From the NCBI RefSeq assembly GCF_963678635.1, contig NC_087067.1, positions 4,597,072-4,661,071 of the forward strand: a stretch of DNA of 64,000 nucleotides. The letters run 5' to 3'. The stretch comes from Symsagittifera roscoffensis (Eukaryota; Xenacoelomorpha; Acoela; Convolutidae). The notes under the pieces were generated by a model. That model saw nothing but the letters and a program-made list of their open reading frames with translations. It ran no database searches and was not told the DNA's origin. Of the stretch, positions 34,240 through 45,304 are shown piece by piece. Position 1 is the first letter of the stretch; each line of letters begins with the position of its first letter. The translations under genes were made by a program, and so were the position numbers.

Positions 34240-34404
34240 TTTGCTTTCATGTTCATTGAGATAAAAGAACTCGTACAACGAGAAAAAGAAAACTGCCGAA
34301 GTAGCTGGAAGCTCTCTATGGTAAACCACAAAATCCGCGATGCCTTTAAAAATCTTAACTACTTGTATAAGGGCAACTCTCTGAAGGTTCCGACTGCACA
34401 TTAG
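34240..34404 (+). CDS. Candidate terminal exon, unrecognised
   Basis: After a possible acceptor (CTTTCACAG) an open frame of about 54 codons runs to TAG at 34402-34404. It includes MFIEIKELVQREKENC and KIRDAFKNLNYLYKG, charged and helix-like with balanced codon use. There is no similarity I can name and no upstream exon in view. A transposon remnant is equally possible. Confidence 0.22.
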   Translation, partial: FAFMFIEIKELVQREKENCRSSWKLSMVNHKIRDAFKNLNYLYKGNSLKVPTAH

Positions 34405-35279
34405 ATGGTTTCGAATCGTTTTTGTTCAATGAAATAATGACAAATTATGAACTTAGGGCTCATAATTGCAATTTAAAAAAAAATTGGAGTCAGGAATGGA
34501 ATTAATGAGGTCAATTAGCTTGCCTCGATTGAATTTGAAACAATTTATTGAAAAATGCTTTTGAAAAATGAACTGAATAAAAAACTTTACCCGAACTTTA
34601 AAATTTCTTTTTTTTCTTCGAAGTTGGAACAATAAGATTGAAAAGGGAATAATTCAACATCCAATTTTTTGTTTCAGTTTCCCACCCGCTTGTAAAATAC
34701 ATCATAGAGTTGTTCAGAAATTGTTCTGACGGCAATTTTTGTGTTGGAAGTGTTTGAAATCATGCTCACTTGTTCATGCTCTTGCTTTTTTTAAATTTAA
34801 AAAAAGGTCAGATTCAGTTTTAAAAGACTTTCCCACATGCAAATTCAGAAAAAAAAATAAAGATAGACTCAATTTCCTACCATTTCTGGCCAGATTTCTC
34901 AAGATCAGATACAACACCAGTTTGTAATTAGGCGCAGAAATGTTCAAGCAAACATTTCATCAACTTTAATAAACATTCCGTTGTTCTCAGTAACTGAATG
35001 CTTGAACAAACAAAACTGCTTGCTTGTGGAACATCAATGTGGATTTTTGATTTTCGACTTTTATTTTCCGGAGTTTTGATTAGTTTTTTGCTTCAAATTA
35101 TTGATAAATTATTTTTTTAAAACATTTAAAAGTTGATGTTTTCCTAAATTTCACCAGATTCCATTGTGCACAATCCAATCCCCAAATCCACTACAAAGTG
35201 ATACATTTCGAATGAAATAATTTTTGGATCAGTTAGATCCAGTTGATTTTTGAATAATTTCTGAGCTGGAATATTGCGA

Positions 35280-35465
35280 CGTATTTGCTTCGCAATAATT
35301 GAAAACGGGAGTTTATTGCGATATAATTATCTTAAATCGGCCAAGCTGGAAAACATTTAGCCCCCATAACTTGATTTTAAAATGTCAAAGATGAAATATC
35401 TTTTGAATATAAGCTCAGAGTATCAATATCTAAGGGAATGTACTAACATTTTATTTAAAAATGGT
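35280..35465 (-). mobile_element. Foldback-family fragment
   Basis: Contains TTATTGCGATATAATTATC, AAATCGGCCAAGCTGG, TTAGCCCCCATAACTTG and AAGATGAAATATC, in the order of the right foldback arm. The terminal GAGCACAAATATT motif is missing. Confidence 0.45.
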
Positions 35466-35806
35466 AAGCAAATAAGTCATATATAGTCTGCGTGAAAAAA
35501 AACGATAAACCCAAGAATGAAACTTTGTTCTAAACTGGTAGAAAAAATATCAATAACCAGATGTGCATATCGTTCTTTCTTTTTGTTTATCATATAATTT
35601 ATTTCTGATAACAATTTTGTTTATTTGATAGTTTGTAGTAAGCTTAAACTTAGTTTTTCTGAAAACAGAACAATCTTTTGCCGGCCATGTATTGACTAAT
35701 CATCAGCATCATTAAAACCTTTTACAGCTCGTGCAGTTTTGCAAAACCGTTTGAAAAATCGCATTATAATAAAAAAAGCATATCTTAGTGACTTTCACAA
35801 TGTTAT

Positions 35807-36856
35807 ATGGCGTCAGCTAGGGTTTCTGAGAATCTAGAGTGTTCAATATGCAGCGATATTTTCCTGGATCCGAGGGCGCTTCCCTGTGGGCATTCGTACT
35901 GCGGGCCTCCCCGGAATTGTCTGGACGGAATTAAACACGACAAAGGACGAGCCTCTAAGTGCGCGATATGCAATGAAGTGTTCCAAATAAGCGTAACCAA
36001 ATTGAAACCCCTCTATGGAATCCGAGAAGCGATCAGTTCTCTTGCAGCCGAAGAAGACGTCGTTCAATCTGAGGACAGCTGCAATCATCCGGTTTCAAGG
36101 AGGAAAATTTATTGCATCGATTGTAGCACTACTTTGTGCGGCGTTTGTGTTGAAAATTTTCATTCGGACCATAAAATAAAGGGATATACGGCGATGTTAA
36201 ATGATTTAGTTCTAGCATCGCTACCTCATTTCGACGACCTTGAGTTCAGAGAATTTCACGTTGACAACGAAATGAAAAAACTTCAGAACGAACAAAAAGC
36301 TATTCAAAAATTAGCTGAAAATAAAGAAATCCTTACTGAGATTGTGAAAAGCAGTGGCAAACAGAAACTTAGTACGGAAGTCTTAGAGTTGGTTATTAAA
36401 AATTTCAACGAAGCCCAAATGATTGAAAATATAGGCAAGGAGTTGAAGTCAATCGAGTTCACAACACTCATTGATAATATTTCACTTCATGAAACGGGAG
36501 ATTCGACTTCAGCTGGGTATGAATTGCGAGGGTATATATTTCGAACTCAATGTGTGGTCCATGAACACGTGAACAAATTATGGATGAGTCTTTATCTAGC
36601 AGTCGAGTCTAGCGATAGCCTGAACAAAACTTGGACAATGAAACTCAAGTTCAATCTAGTTCTCGTGAACAAAAACTCGGCTAAAAACATAGAAAAAGGA
36701 TTCGTTGAGGGTGAATTTAACAGCAAAAACAGTAGCATGGGGTATTCAGAATGCTTTTCTGAATGCAAGGAAATTGACAAAGAAGAATATGGGTTCGTTA
36801 ATCAGCCTAATACTATCACTGTTAAAGTCAGAATAGACAACCTAAAACTGTATTAA
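35807..36856 (+). CDS. RING / B-box / coiled-coil / MATH protein (TRIM-like)
   Basis: This intact single-exon frame of 349 codons has an ATG at 35807-35809 and stops just before AATAAA. A RING finger occupies residues 12-55 (C12, C15, C27, H29, C32, C38, C52, C55) with the PCGHSYC core. The gap between the fourth and fifth zinc ligands is five residues (GPPRN) instead of the usual two. A B-box follows (C92, H94, C103, C106, C111, C114, H119, H122), then a charged coiled-coil region around 150-205 and a MATH/TRAF-like domain at about 225-349 ending GYSECFSECKEIDKEEYGFV and TVKVRIDNL. RING plus B-box plus MATH is the TRIM37-like architecture, so E3 ubiquitin ligase activity is likely; the substrate is unknown. 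Lack of introns could mean a retrocopy or a compact lineage-specific gene. Confidence 0.85.
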   Translation: MASARVSENLECSICSDIFLDPRALPCGHSYCGPPRNCLDGIKHDKGRASKCAICNEVFQISVTKLKPLYGIREAISSLAAEEDVVQSEDSCNHPVSRRKIYCIDCSTTLCGVCVENFHSDHKIKGYTAMLNDLVLASLPHFDDLEFREFHVDNEMKKLQNEQKAIQKLAENKEILTEIVKSSGKQKLSTEVLELVIKNFNEAQMIENIGKELKSIEFTTLIDNISLHETGDSTSAGYELRGYIFRTQCVVHEHVNKLWMSLYLAVESSDSLNKTWTMKLKFNLVLVNKNSAKNIEKGFVEGEFNSKNSSMGYSECFSECKEIDKEEYGFVNQPNTITVKVRIDNLKLY

Positions 36857-36872
36857 CAATAAAACTATCCTA
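36857..36872 (+). promoter_or_regulatory. Polyadenylation signal of the TRIM-like gene
   Basis: AATAAA follows the stop codon within three bases, so the 3' untranslated region would be very short. Confidence 0.5.
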
Positions 36873-38694
36873 ATTAGACGCTTCATGCTAACTTCGTGCG
36901 GTCAATTGTTTCTAAAGCGAGCAGCTCAGAAATATTTTCAATGGTGTTAGGTAAATAAGACGACATGTCACTAGGACGACATAATAAAAAGACGGCAAAT
37001 GAGCGTTAAAACGTTTCAAAGAACTTTATTTTATTTTTCTCTGAAATACAATGTGGAGAATTGCGTGCAGAATAGTCTTTAAGTACCACCAAAAGCGGTT
37101 GTCGTCTTAACAGTTGTCTTCTTAGTCGCCGGGGACATTTTTCATTACACTATATAAAAGTATATTAGAACTTTTATATAATGAATTGAAAATGTCTCTG
37201 AGCTGCTCATTTTAAAAACTATTGACCAAAATCTGCATGAGACGTCAAAAATAGACTATTTCAGTTTTATGGCGCTCTCTCATGTAAGGTTATTGTAGAA
37301 GATTTCTTATTGCTTCCATTTGATTTTATACTGACTAGGAAAAAACTTTTTGTTGCAACTACCGAAGAAACTGAGGTTATATAATTGAGTTGGGGTGGCA
37401 AAGCCCTGAATGTTCCAACTGCACTGTACCACTCGTCTACTTTTGTGTTCATATGTTTCTTGATTAACTTAGAATTTTGAAAGTTTTTGTAACCCAGCAG
37501 CAGTAGTTTTAGCATGTCTCAATTCAATTGGGATTAATTTTGAGAGTACGTAAGCATAACTCGCCTGCGTAAAAACTTTGCGTTAAGTTTCCAACATCTT
37601 ATATAAAATCTTCGAAGCGCGAATAAATGTGTCTAGTTCATTGCTAGTTTGATCATCTAACAAATTTTTTTAGAAAAAATATCTCATCACGTTAAAATTT
37701 AGAGTCGACATCTTCCTTGAGGAGTTGGAAAAATTGTTAAAAATTTTTATTTTGGTCGCGCAAAATGGTCTAAGCAATAGAAAACCCTGAACATGCATCC
37801 TCCTTACTTTCTATGAAACGATAAATTTTGTCTGTCCTTTTCTTTGTCTTTTTTCTAGGATCATTTCAGCCCACTGCAACAACAGTTTTTTGATTTATTG
37901 TAACAAAACATGATCAACGTGGTTAGTGTTCCTTGTGATCCTAATAGAATTGTTGTGATCATACACCTACAATTAATTAATTTTAAAGCGAGGAAAAAAC
38001 CTGGATTGTTCGATTGCTCTTTAGAGTTTCTGATATAAATTTTGAATTGAAACGGTAGATTTTCACAAAAAATTGCACAATTTTTATATGTTTAGCAAAA
38101 ATCACTAGTTTGCCTGAATGTACTTTTATTCGACTTTTGGGTCAAACTAACTTACCAGCTACTAAAAAACTGGAAAAAGTTACTTAATATCATCACAAAT
38201 TGGCCAATTTTGTAATATTAAACCGTAATGATTTTAATTTAAAAAAATATTACAGAAGAAAGTACGTTTTTGATTTTGATATCAAGTTATCAAAACAATT
38301 CAGACTATACAAAAAACAGAAAACTGTCTTCGAGACGAAGCCTACCCCGAGAAATAAATTTTAATTCTTTTTACAAAAATCGGAACAAAAAGTCACCGAT
38401 GCTAAACTTAAGCAAAGTTTAGCCTTCAGCAAACAAAAAAAATTGAGCTAATCAAAACTTTTTGAGCCCTTTAATTCGTTTCTTGTATATTTTAAAAGCT
38501 AAATACAAAAAACTCATGTAAAGTCACGTTAAACTGGGACCATTAGAGCAATTATAATTAAAAAGTTAATTACTTAAAAACACTGATGGCAAAAATTGCT
38601 GCGGTATTGGGTCTCACTTTCTGAATGAAAAATAAAAACTCAAATCTGTTTTTTTTTCACTTTTTGAAAAAATTTCTCATTTTTTCAATTAGTA
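36873..38694. other. No gene recognised
   Basis: AT-rich. A short foldback-core piece (GGTGGCAAAGCCCTGAATG, then TTCCAACTGCACTG) lies at about 37393-37427. Nothing else supported. Confidence 0.4.
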
Positions 38695-38699
38695 ATGGG
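38695..38699 (+). repeat. Target-site duplication of the Gypsy element, left
   Basis: ATGGG directly before the left LTR pairs with ACGGG directly after the right LTR (44254-44258): five bases with one mismatch, the usual size for Ty3/Gypsy integration. Confidence 0.55.
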
Positions 38700-39042
38700 T
38701 GAGATTTCCTTCAGTTGGAGTAGGGAAAACAGAATTATAAAAATTTAAAATTGAATTAAATATGATATATATAGATAGATAGAATAGAATGATGTATATA
38801 TGAATAACGATTCCAGATTGAATGTATTGTTTTGAATAACAAGAATGTTTTTATCGACTAGATTTCACACATAAGGCTTTCGCAAGTGACCGCTTCAGGT
38901 TCTCAAGTGACAAACGATTTGGCTGGTGAGATTTGTCCTTGAATCAATTTACTGCACTGTAAGTAGATAATTAAGACATAGTTTAATAAGACATACATGA
39001 GTAAATAGATTAGAATGAGCTACCGAAGGTCGCCTCATGACA
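38700..39042 (-). repeat. 3' LTR of the Gypsy element
   Basis: Starts TGAGATTTCC and ends CCTCATGACA on the plus strand. It matches 43913-44253 throughout. The polypurine tract lies just inside it on the coding strand (complement of CTTCCCCCTCT at 39043-39053). Confidence 0.92.
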
Positions 39043-39245
39043 CTTCCCCCTCTAGAAAAATTTATCTTAGTATAAATTTCAGAATGTATAAGGCAGAATA
39101 ATGAGGAAGACATTAAGCACATGTTAATAGGTCAGCTATAACCCAATCATGAGACAAGTAGAGCGGAGTTTATGTGAGTTTTAAAGTTTAAGAAGTTTTA
39201 TCATGCTCGTCGATTCTGATTTTCTTAAACGGAGTAGTTTGCTCT

Positions 39246-40051
39246 TTAGTTCTGGGAAAAGGCACTTGCGATCGCCATAAAACCCCGTCGGTTTCTTAGA
39301 CCGATAGAAGATCTGTTGGAATCGCTCGTAGATGAGGAGGTGGGATCGCCAACCTCCGTATGACCAGTAGCCGCCGGGTCCTGAGCTGCAGCCTGACGAA
39401 CGGTGCCGGAAATCTGTGGCTGAAGTTTGATGGGCGGATCCTGAGGCGTTGCTTGAGCCCCTGTGGAAGATGTCGAGGCGGGGTTTGTCAGAGGATTAAC
39501 AACTGGAGCAATTCGTCGCTGTAACCGTTCTCCCACTGTGCCAGGCGTAGCTGAAAACTTAGGGTGGTTAAAATTATGTCTTAGGCTTAAGTGATTTTTC
39601 CGATAGACTTTCCCTTTGTCAGTAATGTAAGTATGGTCCGTAACACGAGTAATCTTGATTTTTTCTAGTTTGAACAGAGGCTTTCCCGATTTTCAATCAA
39701 GAACTTTCCGAAAGATTTTGACTCTTAGAGGGTCTTGTAAAACTATTTTTCTAATTTACGTGTTTTTGAGAGTTTTTTGGGCCTTGAAGAGGACGACATA
39801 TTCATTCGCTGGGAATGCGAGAGTGCTGGTACTAAAGTATCGCGAACGTTGTCGTAAAAACGTAGGGTTCCCTTTGTGATCCCCGATTTCAGCGAGTTTG
39901 CGAGGTCACTAATACGAGCCGCCAATTCGCGGAGAAGTTCTTGTCCTTGTTGTGGAGGCACATTCCGATTCCACTGCTTCCAGGTGTTAGCTGCCTTCGC
40001 AAGGTTCTCCAAGGCATTGTAAGGTTGACTATCCGCTATACGCTCGCCCAC
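39246..40051 (-). pseudogene. Gypsy 3' coding remnant after integrase
   Basis: Two open frames, 39743-40051 (starts MGERIADSQPYNALENLAKA) and 39246-39536 (starts MGERLQRRIAPVVNP), lie between the integrase and the 3' LTR. The MGER starts resemble each other. The first is helix-rich, the second Pro/Ser/Thr/Gln-rich. They may be the integrase C-terminal tail in broken frames or an extra 3' gene. No transmembrane or signal segment is visible, so an env-type protein is not supported. Confidence 0.5.
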
Positions 40052-40119
40052 ACCAAAGAGTGGCTTGAATTTACAGGGGATTTCCGGACTGTGTGACGCT
40101 CCTCTGGGTACAACTTTAG

Positions 40120-41145
40120 TTAGAGGTTCCTATCACGGCTGTAATCTTGGCTTGATTGCTGCTCCGGAGTTGGGAGGTTTCTCTCCAGTCCTTGCGCGGA
40201 AGTAGGAGATTGAACAACATTATCACGCGCTGACGAAAACTCAGTGTTAGGCTTCCTCCCAAAATGTAACTCAAAAGGAGAAAATTCTAACGTAGAATGC
40301 TTAGTTTTCCGAATATCGTCAATGATTTGTTTTTCTGTTCCTAACGTCAATGGGTCTAGTTTTTCTGTTCCTAACTTCCATTTAATGGTCTGGATCGACC
40401 TCTCCACCAGCCCACAACTCCGATGATCCCCTACAGCTGTGAGGATATGTTTTATGCCTCTACTTTTGCAAAATTCTTTAACGACCTCAGAGTTGAACCC
40501 AGATCCGTGATCTGTCCTAATGCTTTCCGGTATACCATGATTACGAATATACGATTGTAAAAATTTGACTATTTTTTTCGGACTGGTTGTCTTAGTTCGA
40601 CATCACCGGAGGGTTGACATCACCGAAGGGAACTTAGAAAAACGATCTATTGCGACTAAAATCTAGATTTTCCGCTTCTTATCATCTGTTAACGGACCCG
40701 CAAAATCAAGTTGCAATGCTTGATTCGGAGCTGACAACGGTGGTAACGGCTTAGTTGAGTTATAAGTCGCTGAAGTTTTGATGTTCTTACCAAATAGAGT
40801 ACACTCCGGGCATTTTTCGCAGACGTTAATGATCTGACGATTGAGAAATGGCCACCAATTATAATCCGAGGCGTCCATCATGGCCGCCTGGCCTGGATGC
40901 GAGCGATGAAGTCGAATCAAAATAGCACTTCGTAATTGTTCGGGTATGGCCAATTTGTTATCTATCAGGACACAATTGTTCACCACCGCAGCCTTTGTCC
41001 AGAATTGGGCCATGTACGCCCCCTGTTTGTTGAAGGATTGCACATCCTTATTAATGATCGCAGTCCTCATCGGTCCGAGGAAGGGGTCTTCTCCTGTCAG
41101 CTCTCCCGGCAGATCCACATCGAACAATCCTGGCAATCCAACCAC
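40120..41145 (-). pseudogene. Gypsy integrase, interrupted
   Basis: The zinc-binding part (HRSHPGQAAMMDASDYNWWP, then CEKCPEC) and the first catalytic Asp (LQLDFAGPL) are in the frame 40663-41145, which ends at an in-frame TAG. Homology continues beyond the stop (ILVAIDRFSKF), then in the lower frame with RTDHGSGFNSEVVKEFC (second Asp) and GLVERSIQTIKWKLG (catalytic Glu). A small tandem duplication (two copies of a CTGTTCCTAAC unit near 40338 and 40366) adds residues after the core. Not translatable as one protein. Confidence 0.82.
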
Positions 41146-41280
41146 TTTCTTTTAATCCGGAGTGACCAGCGGTTTGTGGTTATTGATGGCATTAACCCCC
41201 ATTCTGAGTATCTCCCCCTGTCTAGCTCTTCTCGTTTGCCTCTGCCTCCGGCACTTGTCGAGGAACTGAGTAAGGGCCTT

Positions 41281-42093
41281 TTATGTAGTCTGTCCTCGAG
41301 TAACCACAAAACGTTCTCGTGAATGTCTCAATCTGGCAAGGTTTAGGGTACGTATCTGATCAATACGGCTCGGGCAATCCATAGGGCGAACTGTAGAGAG
41401 TCCGGGTCTTTGTTGACTTGAGGTACGAAAACTAGGGGAACTAGTTGAAAAATTTTCAACAAAATTGAGGAGATTTGTTTGTTCGATCGTGTTATTTGCG
41501 AAGTCAATAGTAATAGTAGAAGTACTAGAGTTGTTTAGAGTAGAGTTGAGAGTAGTATTTTGAGCAAGATTAATTGAAGTATCCATATCGTGACTGAATT
41601 CTGAGATGTAAGGTCGGAGACAATGAGTTTGATCAAAAACTTTCGGTTTAGCGTATCTCATTTGCATACTGAGCTGTGATTGGTCGAGACTACCAGAGCA
41701 TGAAAAGTCGACCTCTCGCGACAATGATATATACTCACGATTTTGCATACTAGCATATGATTGGCTGGTTGACTGAGAGTATGAATTAACGCCCTCTATC
41801 GGCGAGGAATTATGACGATAAATTAGCATATCTTTTTGGAATTGATTAACAGGTTGATTATTATTCGCGACGCCCTCTAGAGACGACAAACTAAACTGTT
41901 TGCCAAAATGCGATTGGCTAGATGAATCAACTGTTGATTGGTCCGCCGTTTTAGTTAAGAGGTAGCTAATATTGCCTCCAGTTTTACCAAACGATCTGAT
42001 TGGTTGAAATTGGTTACAATATGAAATTTGCCCCACCGGACTAATCGAATTTAGAGCATCGTGAAAAACTTGAATAGATTTAATGACAAACAA
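41281..42093 (-). CDS. Gypsy linker open frame, Ser/Gln/Asn-rich
   Basis: This 270-codon uninterrupted frame lies between RNase H and integrase. Its start (FVIKSIQVFHDALNSI) resembles the segment after RNase H in some Gypsy polyproteins. The rest is low-complexity, rich in Ser, Gln, Asn and Thr. An open frame of this length next to broken catalytic domains is unusual. It is probably a spacer of the former Pol polyprotein; a separate function cannot be argued from sequence. Confidence 0.5.
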   Translation of the reverse strand: MFVIKSIQVFHDALNSISPVGQISYCNQFQPIRSFGKTGGNISYLLTKTADQSTVDSSSQSHFGKQFSLSSLEGVANNNQPVNQFQKDMLIYRHNSSPIEGVNSYSQSTSQSYASMQNREYISLSREVDFSCSGSLDQSQLSMQMRYAKPKVFDQTHCLRPYISEFSHDMDTSINLAQNTTLNSTLNNSSTSTITIDFANNTIEQTNLLNFVENFSTSSPSFRTSSQQRPGLSTVRPMDCPSRIDQIRTLNLARLRHSRERFVVTRGQTT

Positions 42094-42215
42094 TTCATCA
42101 TGCGATGACGGTAAAGGTGCTTCAAAATCGGGTATTTGGACATGTAGTCTACAATACTTAGGGAGGAGCCGGGTATATGTTCGATTTGATAATCGAACGG
42201 AATAAGACGGTCCGC

Positions 42216-42527
42216 TCAGCGAGAGAGTCGTGACTGATAAGATTTCTTGCCATAAGTTTCGTTGAGGGCGGAAATAATGGCCTTATGATCGGTTAGAAAA
42301 ACAAAGCGCTGACTAATTAAGTATGTACGGAAATGTTCGCACGCCAATACAATGGCCAGAAGCTCTAACTCATTGGTACTATACTTGATTTCCGCGGAGT
42401 TGAGAAACCTAGAAGCAAACGCAATCGGTGCCCAAATAGTTGGTTCCCCTTCTTGTTCCAAGCAAGCGCACAGCCCGCTGTGACTTGCATCACATTTAAC
42501 TCGCGAAGCTTTCGAAGCATGAAACAA
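42216..42527 (-). pseudogene. Gypsy RNase H fragment
   Basis: Contains KCDASHSGLCACLEQE (first catalytic Asp), YSTNELELLAIVLACEHFRTYL (catalytic Glu) and LTDHKAI (second Asp), the usual Ty3/Gypsy RNase H motifs. The frame closes at 42216, but the continuation (PFDYQIEHIPG) is readable in another frame. Confidence 0.82.
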
Positions 42528-42578
42528 ATTAGGAATGTTTGCGATGAGGTTTAAAATTTTCTGAAACGCAAAGTCTTG

Positions 42579-43913
42579 CTATTCACCCCACAAAAATGAT
42601 TTCTTATTCTCCGCTTTTAACGAAGCTTTGAATGTAACTGTATATTTGTGCAAATCCGGAATGAAACGTTGAAGGTGATTGAGGGTCCCCATAAACGATT
42701 TTAACTGCTTAAGGGTTTTTGGTGGCAACAGGGATTTGATGGCCTCTATTTTCGAGAATTTCGGAGCATTTTCCGGCTCGCTCTCACCATTTACGTCAAT
42801 TAAATTGCACTCTTGATCTGAAGACATCTCTTCATTTTGTACCATGTTAACGCGTCGTTTTGTAGTGTTACACACCTTAGCAAAATGACCCTTCGTTTTG
42901 CAAGCATTGCAAGTAGCTTCTCTGGCCGGGCACGACCGGCGATGTTCAAGAGAAAACGGGATACCGCAAAAATAACATGATTTATTTTGATTTTGTCGTT
43001 GGTTAGGACGGTTTACACCTCCTCCCCGGCTTCTATTTCCTTGATTCTTGAATTGTTGTACTGACGAAGTTGGTTCCTGCTTGACTCGAATAGAGCTGGT
43101 AGTATTGGAAGAAGCGTTGTTATGCGGGAGCAATTTTTGAAATTGTTCTGATGTTTTAGCCCTTTTCTCATTCTCCAATGCCAGTTGTAAAGTATCTTCA
43201 AGATTAGCTTTTGCTCTGATTAATTGCCTCTGAACCTCCACATCGCGAATGCGGCCAATGAGCAAGTCTTTCAACGTCTCTCTTTCCTGATCGATCGGCC
43301 AATTACACAGCGCAGTTTGAGCGCTAATTCGGGCATAAAATGATGAGAATGAGTCATTATCCTGCATAAAAAATGTATTATACAATTTAATCCTTTCGAC
43401 TTGTAGTCCCGCTCTGCCTTGAAAAGATCTTCGCAGCACTTGTGAAAATCAATGAAAGAGCTATTATTGAGGTCCAGGTGAAGGTAAGAATCCAAAAATT
43501 GTTTTTTTTCGCTCATTTCCCAGTGCGAAGAAAAGTCGCGATTTCAAACGCGCCTCTGCCTCATGGTAACACCAGTTATGTCCAATGCGAGTTCCTTTCC
43601 TTCTCCTCTCTTGATTGTACTCATCGATTCTTCTATTAGCTGCTGGAACTCGGAGGTTCCTATTGGTTACATCTGCTGCACTTTCATCAGTCCCCGGTGC
43701 TTCAGGCTTCGGGTGAGGTTTATCCACCAACTCTGCTGGGGCAACTAGTACATCCCCCGGTGGAATATTGTCTTTGAGACTAGCGGCCAAAAAAAACTGT
43801 CCCACCCAAGTCTCCCAAATGAAAGGTGGGTTAACCGATATTTTCGCCCAAAAGGGTGGTATTCCGAGTAGGTCAGTCCTGTCTTCATTCACAGGAACTG
43901 CTGGCTGCGCCAT
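42579..43913 (-). pseudogene. Gypsy gag fused to the end of reverse transcriptase
   Basis: Gag starts MAQPAVPVNEDRTDLLG with an ATG whose A is the last base of the 5' LTR. It is spread over three frames (43464-43913, 43271-43516, 42579-43439), so two frameshifts are present. The last frame carries a basic segment and two zinc knuckles (CYFCGIPFSLEHRRSC and CNACKTKGHFAKVC). Sixty residues later it runs directly into KIEAIKSLLPPKTLKQLKSFMG and HLQRFIPDLHK, which belong to the connection after the polymerase palm. Protease and polymerase catalytic regions are therefore deleted in frame. Confidence 0.85.
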
Positions 43914-44253
43914 GAGATTTCCCTCAGTTGGAGTAGGGAAAACAGGATTGTAAAAATTGAATATTGAATTAAATATGATACATAAATAGATAGAACAGAA
44001 TAATGTATATATGAATAACGATTCCAGATTGAAGGTATTGTTTCGAATAACAAGAATGTTTTTATCGACTAGATTTCACACATAAGGCTTTCGCAAGTCA
44101 CCGCTTGAGGTTCTCAAGTGACAAACGATTTGGCTGGTGAGATTTGTCCTTGAATCAATTTACTGCCTTATAAGTAGATAATTAATACATAGTTAAATAA
44201 GTCATACATAAATAAATAGAATAGAATGAGGTACCGAAGGTCGCCTCATGACA
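43913..44253 (-). repeat. 5' LTR of the Gypsy element
   Basis: Same termini as the left LTR (TGAGATTTCC and CCTCATGACA on the plus strand). On the coding strand it is followed at once by TGGCGCAGCCAGCAG, which has the TGG start expected of a primer-binding site and overlaps the gag start codon. Confidence 0.92.
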
Positions 44254-44258
44254 ACGGG

Positions 44259-45300
44259 ATTATATCAAAATGAGTGCTAATTTTATCAAAATCTCCGAGA
44301 CCAATTTTAAAAAATAATGAGACCTGAGGGCAAAAATAATTGAATTAGATTTTTTCAACGTACGTACATTTTTTCCGTTTCTTTGTAAACACAATTACAT
44401 GTCAAAAAAGATTTAGTACGTTTTAGCTACATCTGGCTTTTGTTGTAGTAGAAGTGTTTTGTCAAAAATTTGCGTCGAATCTATGTTTATTCGAGTTTTC
44501 ATTATTCTCTATTACCAGTAAAAGAATAAAATAGGATTTCTCTATTTGACATGTTAACATGGAACGTGTTGATCAGCCTTACGTTTTGTGTTACAAACTA
44601 ATGAAAGCTATTCACAAAATTTTGAGAGTGTGAACCTTAAATTAGTCAGATAACCAAGTTGAAGTCAACGATAAAAACTTAAGCAAGTGAAGCTCTATTG
44701 CAAACTAAAAAAAAGTTCTATGAGCTTCTTTGGCACATCAAAAAGTTATAGATTTCTATTTTTTGTCATTGATTTCTTCAAATTTTTAGCCAGAAAGTCC
44801 TACATTAATGAATTTGCTCGATAAAAAAGTAGAAGCACAAAAAAGTCTGAGAACTAACAGTGAAAATACAGAATCTAACAAAATAACTGTGAAATAAGAA
44901 AAATGGAAAATTTCCGCTCAGTGTGCGATTGATTTCGAGCTAAACTTTCTATGCGTCAACTCTATCCTGATATGAGCGGGAAAAGGTGAAAAAAACTTCT
45001 CAACTATACAAAAAATGTTCTGAGAGTGACAGAGTAGTTGTGATCTTGTGATCTTTGTTTTGTTTAGTCGGAGAACTTTCAACAAGGCATTTTGAGATAT
45101 TTTACCTGTTACATTTTTTGTGAAATTATAAAAATTTAAGAAATAGTCCGTTCGAAATTCTCAATTTTTGTCAACACCTAGTGTAATACGGCTCACAAAG
45201 TATTCCAACTTATCTTGATATTAATATTGCTTTTACAAATGCAACTACCATCACCAATTTTTCTTTACAATCATACTGAATTGGGAGTGGGTAAGCATTT
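44259..45300. other. No gene recognised
   Basis: AT-rich sequence to the right of the Gypsy element. No supported open frame, RNA gene or repeat noticed. Confidence 0.4.
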
Positions 45301-45304
45301 GCAA

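Larger units (their letters stand above)
38700..44253 (-). mobile_element. Ty3/Gypsy LTR retrotransposon, internally deleted
   Basis: Two LTRs of 343 and 341 bases flank about 4.9 kb of minus-strand coding remnants in the order gag, (deletion), end of reverse transcriptase, RNase H, linker, integrase, with an env-less end. LTRs start TG and end CA, and the five-base target duplication is nearly perfect. A purine tract (AGAGGGGGAAG) adjoins the 3' LTR. The LTRs differ at roughly 25-30 positions plus indels, so the insertion is not recent. Protease and nearly all of the polymerase are missing and frames are broken, so it is non-autonomous. Confidence 0.92.

Noticed and set aside
35803-36088. 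Minus-strand open frames over the start of the TRIM-like gene
   Set aside because: The zinc-ligand pattern and domain order on the plus strand decide the coding strand; these are shadows.
39246-40051. Possible env gene at the 3' end of the Gypsy element
   Set aside because: No signal peptide, transmembrane helix or cysteine pattern is visible in either open frame.
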